A stretch of DNA of 64,000 nucleotides, from the NCBI RefSeq assembly GCF_900102795.1, contig NZ_FMWG01000015.1:1-64000 (forward strand), read 5' to 3'. The notes under the pieces are model-generated. The model was not told the DNA's origin. It saw nothing but the letters and a program-made list of their open reading frames with translations, and ran no database searches. Origin of the DNA: Epibacterium ulvae (GTDB taxonomy: Bacteria; Pseudomonadota; Alphaproteobacteria; Rhodobacterales; Rhodobacteraceae). Both the position numbers and the translations under genes were made by a program. Below are positions 57,265-64,000 of the stretch, in pieces. The first letter of the stretch is position 1; each line of letters starts with the position of its first letter.

Positions 57265-58500
57265 ATGAGCGACAAGATACACGCGGAGACCACCAAAGTG
57301 GTTGTCGTTGGCGCCGGGCAGGCTGGATTTTCGGTCTGCGCCAAATTACGATCGATTGGGTTCAAAGGCCAGATCACACTGATTGGAGATGAAGACCATC
57401 CACCCTATCAGCGCCCTCCCTTGTCCAAGGCATATCTGACCGGAGACATGGCACTCGAACGCCTTTTCTTTCGACCTCAGAGTTTTTATGCGGATGAGAA
57501 TATCGAGCTGTGTCTGTCAGACCCGGTCCTTTCGATCGACCGGTTTAAAAAACAGATCATACGCGCCGAAAAGCCTCCATTGCCCTATGACAAACTCGTT
57601 CTGGCCACGGGCAGCCAGCCCATAACGCTACCTGATGACATGGGTGGTGACCTTATGGGCGTTCACTATGTCCGAACACTGAAAGACACAGATACCATGC
57701 GCGCCGATGTGCAACCGGGTAAAACGGCGCTGGTCATTGGCGGTGGATATATCGGGCTAGAGGCCGCAGCCGTAGCCACAAAGGCAGGGATGAAGGTGGT
57801 TCTGGTCGAAGCCGCTGATCGCATCCTTCAGCGCGTCGCTTCTCCTGAAACCGCGCGTTATTTCCGATCCCTGCATAAAGCCAAGGGCGTAGATATCCGG
57901 GAAGGCGTAAGATTGAAGGCTTTGAAAGGCCAAAAGGGCCGAGTGACTTCAGCCATCATGGCGGACGGATCCGAAATTACAACTGATTGTGCGATTGTCG
58001 GCATCGGGATCCGCCCCAATCACGATCTGGCCAAAGCGGCCGGCCTAAAGCTCGACAATGGCATTTGCGTGGATGCCCAATGCAGAACCTCTGATCCCGA
58101 CATTTTTGCGGTCGGAGATTGTGCATCTTTCCAGCATGGCACAGCCCGTCTCCGTTTGGAAAGCGTCGGCAATGCCATCGATCAAGGGGAAATCGCAGCT
58201 CGTATTATCGCGGGGGAAAAGGTGTCTTACCAGGCAAATCCATGGTTCTGGTCGGATCAGTATGACACGAAATTGCAGATTATGGGCCTTTCAACCGGCT
58301 ATGATTGCATTGTCACCCGCGACAGTGGCGAGGGCGTGATATCCTTTTGGTATTTTGCAAAAGATCGATTGCTCGCAGTCGACGCCATCAACGATCCCCG
58401 CGCCTTTATGGTCGCCAAGCGCTTGATCGAAAGCGAAAAATCACCCGACCCCGCTTTGGTTTCAGATCCTTCCCTTGATTTAAAACAGGTGCTGCGCTGA
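57265..58500 (+). CDS. FAD-dependent ferredoxin/rubredoxin-type reductase
   Basis: The product has 411 residues. The FAD motif VVVGAGQAGFSVCAKL is at residues about 12-27, the NAD motif VIGGGYIGLEAAAVATKAG near 156-174, and FAVGDCASF near 284. A C-terminal reductase domain includes PWFWSDQYDTKLQIMG. This matches putidaredoxin-reductase-like partners of monooxygenases. It presumably feeds electrons to the Rieske oxygenase at 49531. Normally a small 2Fe-2S ferredoxin mediates, and none is encoded here. A 91-base gap separates it from the carnitine dehydrogenase gene. Confidence 0.88.
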   Translation: MSDKIHAETTKVVVVGAGQAGFSVCAKLRSIGFKGQITLIGDEDHPPYQRPPLSKAYLTGDMALERLFFRPQSFYADENIELCLSDPVLSIDRFKKQIIRAEKPPLPYDKLVLATGSQPITLPDDMGGDLMGVHYVRTLKDTDTMRADVQPGKTALVIGGGYIGLEAAAVATKAGMKVVLVEAADRILQRVASPETARYFRSLHKAKGVDIREGVRLKALKGQKGRVTSAIMADGSEITTDCAIVGIGIRPNHDLAKAAGLKLDNGICVDAQCRTSDPDIFAVGDCASFQHGTARLRLESVGNAIDQGEIAARIIAGEKVSYQANPWFWSDQYDTKLQIMGLSTGYDCIVTRDSGEGVISFWYFAKDRLLAVDAINDPRAFMVAKRLIESEKSPDPALVSDPSLDLKQVLR

Positions 58501-58567
58501 ATTCTGCAGGCCATACCAGCTGAAACTGGGTGCAGAGAGGGTCACGCCTCCCTGCCCTCACCTATCA

Positions 58568-59599
58568 CTACATATCTGGCCGAATTGTCGGCACCAGAGC
58601 GCGCACCAGATCTTTCATATCCAGTTGCCCGATCACGTCATCTGCATCCACCACACGATAAACGTGGTTCGTATCACCTCCTGATTTTGCAATCAGGCTT
58701 TCCAGATTGCTCTCCGCCGTGACGTCCCCATCAAAACTCTCGGTTGTCAGCGGCTTGGTGATAGAGCGCACACGTAAAACGCGGGCGCGGTTGATATCAC
58801 TGACAAAGTCCTCGATATAGGGATCAGCGGGATTCAGCAGGATATGCTGAGGATCCCCCTGCTGAACAACAGCACCATCTTTCAGGATCACAAGGTGATC
58901 CGCAAGCTTCAGCGCCTCATCCAGATCATGTGTGATGAACACGATGGTTTTCCGCAATTCGCGTTGCAGTTCAAGCAACAGATCCTGCATGTCCGTCCGT
59001 ATCAACGGATCAAGCGCCGAAAACGCCTCATCCATCAGCATGATGTCTGTGTCCGCAGTCAGAGCACGCGCGATGCCAACGCGTTGTTGCATCCCCCCCG
59101 ACAGCTGGGCCGGATAGCGTTCGCCAAAACCACCAAGACCAACCCGTTCCAACCACTTGGCCGCTTCACGGGCCTGTATGTCTTCGGCTTCCCCCAGAAC
59201 CGACAAAGGCATGGCGGCGTTTTGTGACACAGTCCTATGGGGCAGCAAGGCGAATTTCTGAAAGACCATCGACATGGTCTTTTGCCGCATGGTCCGCAAG
59301 TCGGCAGGACCAAGCCCCAGCACATCCTGACCATCAACCAGAACCTCACCCGCACTGGGTTCGATCAGACGGTTGAGATGTCGGATCAGAGTGGATTTCC
59401 CCGATCCTGACAGGCCCATGATCACGGTGATTTCGCCAGACTGCATATCTACATTGATATTTTGCAGACCCAGCACGTGGCCATATTGTTCAAGCAATTC
59501 TTGTTTACCAAGCCCCTCTTTGACCTTAGCCACCAACGCGCGATCACGTGCGCCAAAGATCTTGTAGAGGTTCTTGATCGAGATTTTAGGGTGTTTCAT
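58568..59599 (-). CDS. proV: Glycine betaine/quaternary amine ABC transporter ATPase
   Basis: The product has 343 residues. Walker A GLSGSGKST is at about 61-69, signature LSGGMQQRVG, Walker B IMLMDEAFSALD, then a CBS-like C-terminal region (ARVLRVRSITK to DDVIGQLDMKDLV). This is the ProV/OpuAA type with an N-terminal extension (KHPKISIKNLYKIFG). It drives uptake of glycine betaine, choline, carnitine or proline betaine. It is the last gene of the minus-strand importer operon, four bases after the permease. Confidence 0.92.
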   Translation of the reverse strand: MKHPKISIKNLYKIFGARDRALVAKVKEGLGKQELLEQYGHVLGLQNINVDMQSGEITVIMGLSGSGKSTLIRHLNRLIEPSAGEVLVDGQDVLGLGPADLRTMRQKTMSMVFQKFALLPHRTVSQNAAMPLSVLGEAEDIQAREAAKWLERVGLGGFGERYPAQLSGGMQQRVGIARALTADTDIMLMDEAFSALDPLIRTDMQDLLLELQRELRKTIVFITHDLDEALKLADHLVILKDGAVVQQGDPQHILLNPADPYIEDFVSDINRARVLRVRSITKPLTTESFDGDVTAESNLESLIAKSGGDTNHVYRVVDADDVIGQLDMKDLVRALVPTIRPDM

Positions 59600-59602
59600 C
59601 TA

Positions 59603-60640
59603 TCAATACGCCTTGCCTTGTTTGTCCACCCGCCCCAAAGCGGCTTTGGAAACGCGGTCCAGAATGACCGCCAGCAATACGATCCCAAGGCCAGCAACGA
59701 TCCCCACACCCAATTCCAGGTTTCGGATCCCACGCAACACCAGCACTCCAAGCCCCGGAGCAGACACGAGCGACGCGATCACAACCATGGCAAGGCTCAT
59801 CATGATGGTCTGGTTGATCCCGGCCATGATATTCGGCAACGCAAGTGGCAACTGCACGCGCCATAGCTTTTGTTTTTTTGTCATCCCAAAAGCATCCGCG
59901 GCCTCGATCACATCCCGATCCACAAGCCGAATACCAAGATCCGTAAGCCGGATGACAGGAACAATCGCGTAAAGGATAATCGCGATCCCATAAAGTTTTG
60001 ACTCGGTTACAGAAAAGAGGAAGATCAGCGGGATCAGATAGACAAAGGTTGGCAACGTCTGCAGCAGATCGAGGATTGGCACAATCAGTCTTTGCGTCAG
60101 ATCCGAACGTGACATCCAAATCCCAATGGGAACGCCGATAACCACTGACAATCCGGTACAAACAAAGACGATTGCCAGGGTTTGCATGGCGACATCGTAA
60201 TGGTCGATGAAGGCAAAGAACAGCAACACACAAGCAACAAAAGCAGTGACCCCACGCGACCGGCTTGCAAACCAGGTCACGGCAAGCAGGACCGGAATCA
60301 TGATCCACCACGCTGTTGACTGAAAAGCGATAAGCGCCCCGTCAAGCAACCAGCTGAGAGGCTGCGTGATCGGATCAAGCACCAGTTTCAACTTGCCCCG
60401 CATAGCAAGAAACCCGGTTTCAAACGATGCTGTCAGATCGCGCGTTTGGCCAATCGCCGGACAGGCATCATGTAAAACATCAAGGGATGGAAAAGGAAAT
60501 CCACCCCCTTCGGCACTCGCAACATCACCGCCCTGTGCCTGCGCCAAAAGCTGCGCCATTGATGTGGGCGCATCCGCGGCCCCTTCATCACACCAGTCCC
60601 TCAGACCCAATGTGTCGAACACTTTCTCATATTTAGCCAT
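59603..60640 (-). CDS. proW: Glycine betaine/quaternary amine ABC transporter permease
   Basis: The product has 345 residues. A long N-terminal polar region (about 1-80) precedes seven to eight membrane helices; ProW-type features include the large N-terminal domain and the conserved GINQTIMMSLAMVVIASLVSA segment that docks ProV. It forms the channel. It is preceded by a weak hairpin (AACGCGC/GCGCGTT, 60666-60694) in the 74-base gap after the binding-protein gene. Confidence 0.92.
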   Translation of the reverse strand: MAKYEKVFDTLGLRDWCDEGAADAPTSMAQLLAQAQGGDVASAEGGGFPFPSLDVLHDACPAIGQTRDLTASFETGFLAMRGKLKLVLDPITQPLSWLLDGALIAFQSTAWWIMIPVLLAVTWFASRSRGVTAFVACVLLFFAFIDHYDVAMQTLAIVFVCTGLSVVIGVPIGIWMSRSDLTQRLIVPILDLLQTLPTFVYLIPLIFLFSVTESKLYGIAIILYAIVPVIRLTDLGIRLVDRDVIEAADAFGMTKKQKLWRVQLPLALPNIMAGINQTIMMSLAMVVIASLVSAPGLGVLVLRGIRNLELGVGIVAGLGIVLLAVILDRVSKAALGRVDKQGKAY

Positions 60641-60714
60641 TTGCTCCCCCTAGCTTGTCGTTGTAAACGCGCCGACAAAAACCGCCTGCGCGTTGTTGTT
60701 AGCTTGGGTGGTGG

Positions 60715-61680
60715 TTACTGCAGCAGCGCCGAAAGCTTGCCCCGGGCTTCATCGTTCAGCCACGCGCTCCAAACATCACCATAGTTTTGAAGAAAATAGA
60801 CAGCGGCTTCTTCATGGGATGCACCATTCGAATCCTGCCAGGCCAGGACCTCACCCATCTGGGCGTTGGTGAAGGACATATTGCTCAGGAAATCAACAAT
60901 CTCAGGCTCGCGCTCAAGCAAACCAGGTGCGACAGCGGTCACAACCTTGGCTGTTGGATATGCAGATGCTGCCGGAGTGGCGCATTCGGGATCGGCGTTG
61001 CAAGTGTGCAGATCTTGGCTGAAATCGGCAACTTCGACCTGTACCATCGGATACTGGCCCAGCACCGATGTCGGGGCCCAATAATAACCGAACCACGGCT
61101 CTTTGCTTTCATAAGCCGCAGCAATGGCTGCCGCCAGCGTTTCGCCAGAACCGTGCTGGAACCGCTCAAGCCCGCTGCCTGCGGCATTCAGTGCGCGCAG
61201 GTTGTTAGTGTTTACTACGTCACAGGCCCAACCTGCGGGGCAGTCATGGAACTGTCCCCCGACCAGCTCTGGATTGGCCAGAATGCCTTCAATGGTCGTC
61301 AGCTCGGGGTGCGCTTCTGCCAGATAGGCCGGAATCCACCAGGCTTCAACACCGCCATCCGACAGCACATTGGTCAACTCAACAAGCTTTTTACCAGCAA
61401 CCAACTCCCCATAAACAGGCGAAGAATTGGTCCACAATTCCGTCAGAATGTCGGGCTCACCCGTTTCCGCGATCGACACCATCGCGGGTGTGGTCGAAGA
61501 CGGCACCACTTGAACGTTGCATCCATAGCCGTTTGTCATGAGGAAATTGGCCACAGATGTGACAACCGCAGAAGAGGCCCAATCCATTTCCGTGATTGAA
61601 ACATCACCACAGTCCGCGTGCGCCGCACCCGCAGTCCCAACAACGGCAAGAAAGGCGGCAGCAGTCAGTTTATTTTTCAT
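60715..61680 (-). CDS. proX: Quaternary amine ABC transporter substrate-binding protein
   Basis: The product has 321 residues. A Sec signal peptide (MKNKLTAAAFLAVVGTAGAAHA) is followed by an OpuAC-type domain. Trp residues that could form the aromatic box for trimethylammonium groups are present (ITEMDWASSAV, EAWWIP, PWFGYYWAPT). Disulfide-type Cys pairs (CGDV, CPAGWACD, CNADPEC) occur. It captures betaine-like compounds for ProVW. The promoter should lie in the 189-base gap to the divergent AraC-type gene. Confidence 0.9.
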   Translation of the reverse strand: MKNKLTAAAFLAVVGTAGAAHADCGDVSITEMDWASSAVVTSVANFLMTNGYGCNVQVVPSSTTPAMVSIAETGEPDILTELWTNSSPVYGELVAGKKLVELTNVLSDGGVEAWWIPAYLAEAHPELTTIEGILANPELVGGQFHDCPAGWACDVVNTNNLRALNAAGSGLERFQHGSGETLAAAIAAAYESKEPWFGYYWAPTSVLGQYPMVQVEVADFSQDLHTCNADPECATPAASAYPTAKVVTAVAPGLLEREPEIVDFLSNMSFTNAQMGEVLAWQDSNGASHEEAAVYFLQNYGDVWSAWLNDEARGKLSALLQ

Positions 61681-61818
61681 TATTTGTCTCCCTGTTTATT
61701 TGCATTCCTTTGATGCTATGGGGGAACAGTCCTCAACATATGAGGGTTTCAGACATTGGTTTGACTATTTTGGCCACGATATCTATACTGTTGAGACAAA
61801 CCAACCCAGAGAGCTGCA

Positions 61819-62862
61819 CTGCTGACCCAAACCAAACCAGACAGAGTAACTGAAATACGGATCATTGTCGTGCCGTATTTCAATCTCACTGCAACGATGT
61901 CTTTTCTCGATCCCTTCCGTGCTTCGAATTACCTCGAAGGCACAACCCTTTTCCGATGGCAGATCATATCGGAAAAGGGGCAAGCGATCACCGCCAGCAA
62001 CGGTGTAGAGATAAGCACCACCGCTTTTGAAGAGGCCGAGTTAAAAAAGACAGATCTGCTTTTCGTCTCGTCCAGCTGGCAGCCAGAACGCCACGTCACG
62101 TCGGCCATACGGTCCTGTCTGAGGGACGCCGCAAAACGCCAGACCGTAATCGGAGGGCTGGACACCGGTGCCTTTATTATCGCCCAATCCGGATTGCTTG
62201 AAAACCACACGGCCACTGTCCATTACGAACACATTGATGCATTCAAAGAACTCTTTCCGAACACGGGCGTGAGCGAAGCGCTCTGGGTCATTGACCGGAA
62301 CAGAGTCACCTGCTGTGGTGGCGCCGCGGCGCTAGATCTTGGTCTGCAGATGATCCGGAAATCCCATGGCAGCGCCCTGGCCAACGCCGCGGCCCGTTAC
62401 GTTTTTGCCCCTCCCATGCGCAGTCATGGCACACGGCAGTGCCCAGACAATATAGAGCCATTGGGCAATTCTGTTCACAGAGGCGTGCGCGCCGCAATCG
62501 ATGTGATGGAAGCGAATTTAGAGACCCCATTGCCAATAGCAGAGGTCTGCCGTCAGGTTGGATTGTCGCATCGTCAACTTGACCGGCTTTTTGCGCAATG
62601 TGTGCGCAAGACACCTGCGCTCTACTACCGCGATATCCGCCTTGATCGCGCGCGTGGTCTGGTCACTCAAACCGAATTGAGCATGTCTGAGATCGCCTTT
62701 GCGAGCGGATTTTCAAGCCAAGTGCACTTCAGCCGCGCTTACAAAGACCGGTTTGGCTTGCCTCCAAGCAAAGATCGCGTTCAAGGTCGTATTCCGTTTG
62801 AGTTCCGCGCATGGCCAATGCACAGAGCCTCTAGTACCCCGCCCAGCTCGGGCACCAAATAG
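61819..62862 (+). CDS. GlxA-family AraC regulator divergent from the importer
   Basis: From the first standard start (GTG 61870) the frame has 330 residues. However, the GlxA N-terminal strand (TEIRIIVVPYFNLTATMSFLDPFR) clearly begins upstream of it, and the frame is open to a stop at 61792-61794. A CTG at 61819 or 61822 or another unusual start is therefore likely, which is why the start is set here. The DJ-1-like domain covers roughly the first 180 residues and the AraC HTH the last 100 (AEVCRQVGLSHRQLDRLF). It is related to the regulator at 48199 and is probably a second regulator of quaternary amine use. Confidence 0.72.
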   Translation: MLTQTKPDRVTEIRIIVVPYFNLTATMSFLDPFRASNYLEGTTLFRWQIISEKGQAITASNGVEISTTAFEEAELKKTDLLFVSSSWQPERHVTSAIRSCLRDAAKRQTVIGGLDTGAFIIAQSGLLENHTATVHYEHIDAFKELFPNTGVSEALWVIDRNRVTCCGGAAALDLGLQMIRKSHGSALANAAARYVFAPPMRSHGTRQCPDNIEPLGNSVHRGVRAAIDVMEANLETPLPIAEVCRQVGLSHRQLDRLFAQCVRKTPALYYRDIRLDRARGLVTQTELSMSEIAFASGFSSQVHFSRAYKDRFGLPPSKDRVQGRIPFEFRAWPMHRASSTPPSSGTK

Positions 62863-62993
62863 CTTTCACATACATGCCCCATACACATCAACTTGCCGTA
62901 AATTCGAAACTATCTCTTCCGGCTTCGGTCGCTTGTTTGCTATTCTTGGTCCTCCGTTTCCTAAACATAGCGGCGGACCAGTTCAGTGGGGGA

Positions 62994-63270
62994 GGCTCAA
63001 GCATGAACTCGCCCTGGCGCTCCGAGAAATCGAGCGCATAGAGCGCGCGCTGTTCATCATCGACTGGCTGCTCGATGCCGATATGCAGCGACGTGCCAAT
63101 ATTGGCCTGAACAAGGGGGAGGCGCACCACGCCTTGAAAAACGCCCTGCGCGTTGGTCGCCAGGGCGAAATCCGTAACCGCACCGCCGAAGGCCAACACT
63201 ACCGCATGGCTGGTCTGAACCTGCTCGCCGCCATCATCATCTGGAACACCAAACACTTGGGGCCGACTCC
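62994..63270 (+). pseudogene. Tn3-family transposase fragment
   Basis: A roughly 90-residue stretch within a longer frame matches the C-terminal part of Tn3 transposases: ALREIERIERALFIIDWLLD, GLNKGEAHHALKNALRVGRQGEIRNRT and AGLNLLAAIIIWNT. Both ends are lost; the sequence before (62863-62993) and after is unrelated. Only the region past the DDE Glu remains, so it is inactive. The next gene is a Tn3-type resolvase on the other strand. Confidence 0.85.
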
Positions 63271-63322
63271 GACTGAGTGCAGAATAGGGCGTTAAGCCCG
63301 GATTGAGGTTCTGGATTTGCGC

Positions 63323-63874
63323 TCAGCCTTCGTTTTTGGTGAGATAACGGTAGATGGTAGCCTTAGACAGGCTGTATTCCGCCATGAGATCTTTGATCAG
63401 AGTGCCACTTGCGCGTTTGTCGCGCAGTTCTACGATCTGATCATTAGTAAGCGCGGGACGCTTTCCGAACTGAACACCTCGATCCTTCGCCTTCTTGATC
63501 CCGTCCATTTGCCGCTCGGCGCGGATCTCGGTCTCAAATTGGCCGATGGCCCCGAGCATGTTGAACAAAAGCCGTCCGGTGCCATCGGATGTGTCGATGT
63601 TCTGATCAAGGACGACAAGATCGACGCCTTTATTGCGAAGGGTCTCGGCAATCTGGCAGAGATGCAACGTGGATCGAGCTAGCCTGTCGATACGGGTTAC
63701 GATCAGTTGGTCGCCTTCGCGGACATAGTTGAGGCACTGTTTTAGCTGAGGGCGGGCATCGGTGGTGCCGCTACGCTTTTCCTCGAACATCTTGTCACAG
63801 TCACGCAGCTTTTCACGTTGCACGTCCAAAGATTGTCCGACTGAACTGACACGGGCATATCCGAATTTGGCCAT
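63323..63874 (-). CDS. tnpR: Tn3-type resolvase (serine recombinase)
   Basis: The product has 183 residues, normal for small serine recombinases. The catalytic Ser10 is in GYARVSSVGQS, then VTRIDRLARS and the helix LLFNMLGAIGQFETEIRAERQ. The C-terminal HTH is LIKDLMAEYSLSKATIYRYL. Resolvases separate cointegrates of Tn3 transposons at res; some act as invertases. The frame is intact although the transposase beside it is broken. The res-like site lies just upstream of the start. Confidence 0.92.
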   Translation of the reverse strand: MAKFGYARVSSVGQSLDVQREKLRDCDKMFEEKRSGTTDARPQLKQCLNYVREGDQLIVTRIDRLARSTLHLCQIAETLRNKGVDLVVLDQNIDTSDGTGRLLFNMLGAIGQFETEIRAERQMDGIKKAKDRGVQFGKRPALTNDQIVELRDKRASGTLIKDLMAEYSLSKATIYRYLTKNEG

Positions 63875-63877
63875 GGG

Positions 63878-63920
63878 GTCTCATATAAGTAAAGGATTTG
63901 TGAGACAGTCATATTGAGAC
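63878..63920. promoter_or_regulatory. res-like dyad sites upstream of the resolvase
   Basis: GTCTCA (63878-63883) and TGAGAC (63901-63906) form a 29-bp inverted pair, and a further TGAGAC occurs at 63915-63920 preceded by GTCATAT. Tn3 res sites consist of such imperfect dyads next to tnpR, so these are likely resolvase binding subsites that also serve as its operator. Confidence 0.55.
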
Positions 63921-64000
63921 ATTGAAAAGGACATGGCAAGCGGATGGTATCAATATGTCTACTTTCAGAGACTCCACCCCATAAAGAAAGAACAATCCGA

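Noticed and set aside
59462-59972. Plus-strand frames across the ProV/ProW junction
   Set aside because: They are antisense to strongly recognised transporter genes and rich in His/Arg/Pro, typical of shadows.
62699-63295. A 198-residue continuous protein gene
   Set aside because: Only the last half matches Tn3 transposase; the first half overlaps the AraC-type gene in another frame and has no likeness to anything, so it is a fragment, not a full gene.
63317-63682. 121-residue plus-strand frame opposite the resolvase
   Set aside because: Shadow of the resolvase gene, whose catalytic and HTH motifs are intact on the other strand.

Overview
The window looks like a chromosomal segment of a marine alphaproteobacterium of the Rhodobacteraceae (Roseobacter group). 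This is inferred from gene content: a glycogen operon led by an alpha-glucosidase, a TIGR02300 (FYDLN) acidic protein, TAXI-type TRAP and peptide ABC importers, a quaternary-amine catabolic cluster, and serine-recombinase islands sitting on tRNA genes. No rRNA or CRISPR array is visible. Two tRNAs are present: Leu(GAG) on the minus strand at 7802-7888 and Ala(GGC) on the plus strand at 32653-32728.

Region by region. (1) 1-7.8 kb is a decayed mobile island. It holds the C-terminus of an RTX protein, a truncated ParB-like gene, a Tat-exported M15 peptidase, a coupling ATPase (VirD4/TraG type) preceded by a separate small membrane protein, several helical unknowns, and a large serine recombinase whose reading frame runs into the 3' side of tRNA-Leu. 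(2) 8.1-20.2 kb is chromosomal core: a PhoD-like phosphatase, then an alpha-glucosidase-glgB-glgC-glgA-glgX-pgm operon, tightly packed from glgC to glgX. (3) 20.2-32.6 kb is also core: a CDP-alcohol phosphatidyltransferase, a LysR regulator, a complete dipeptide/oligopeptide ABC transporter, an AraC-GyrI regulator, accA, a GntR regulator, a glutathione S-transferase, a YgjP-like metallopeptidase and the FYDLN protein.

(4) 32.7-47.0 kb is, I propose, a defective Tn7/Tn5053-like transposon. Its ends carry 20-bp units spaced 22 bp apart. It is bounded by a perfect 5-bp duplication (TCCTT) and sits 10 bp after the tRNA-Ala gene. It carries tniB and a long tniQ/tnsD-like gene but no intact transposase. 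Cargo includes an IS1182-family element, a TAXI-TRAP importer with an M20 hydrolase and a TSUP exporter, an orphan Phd antitoxin, a lipoprotein polysaccharide deacetylase and unknowns. Two bases beyond the right duplication a second copy of the left end (47 of 48 bases identical) begins in the same orientation, so two related elements appear stacked at one tRNA site.

(5) 47.1-64 kb begins with an IS5/IS427-type element. It is followed by a catabolic cluster for quaternary ammonium compounds: a GlxA-type regulator, a Rieske oxygenase with a CntA-like bridging glutamate, a choline-sulfatase-like enzyme, two SDRs, a BKACE (3-dehydrocarnitine cleavage type), a betaine/aminobutyraldehyde-type dehydrogenase, L-carnitine dehydrogenase and an FAD reductase. 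A ProVWX-type importer on the opposite strand and a second GlxA-type regulator complete it. The window ends in a broken Tn3-family transposase and a resolvase with its res-like dyads.

How the genes could work together (inference): the importer brings in betaine-like compounds. The sulfatase releases choline from its sulfate ester. Carnitine is oxidised and cleaved toward glycine betaine, and the Rieske/reductase pair oxidises or demethylates a quaternary amine. The TRAP/M20/TSUP cargo in the transposon suggests uptake and hydrolysis of an acylated, possibly sulfur-containing, compound.
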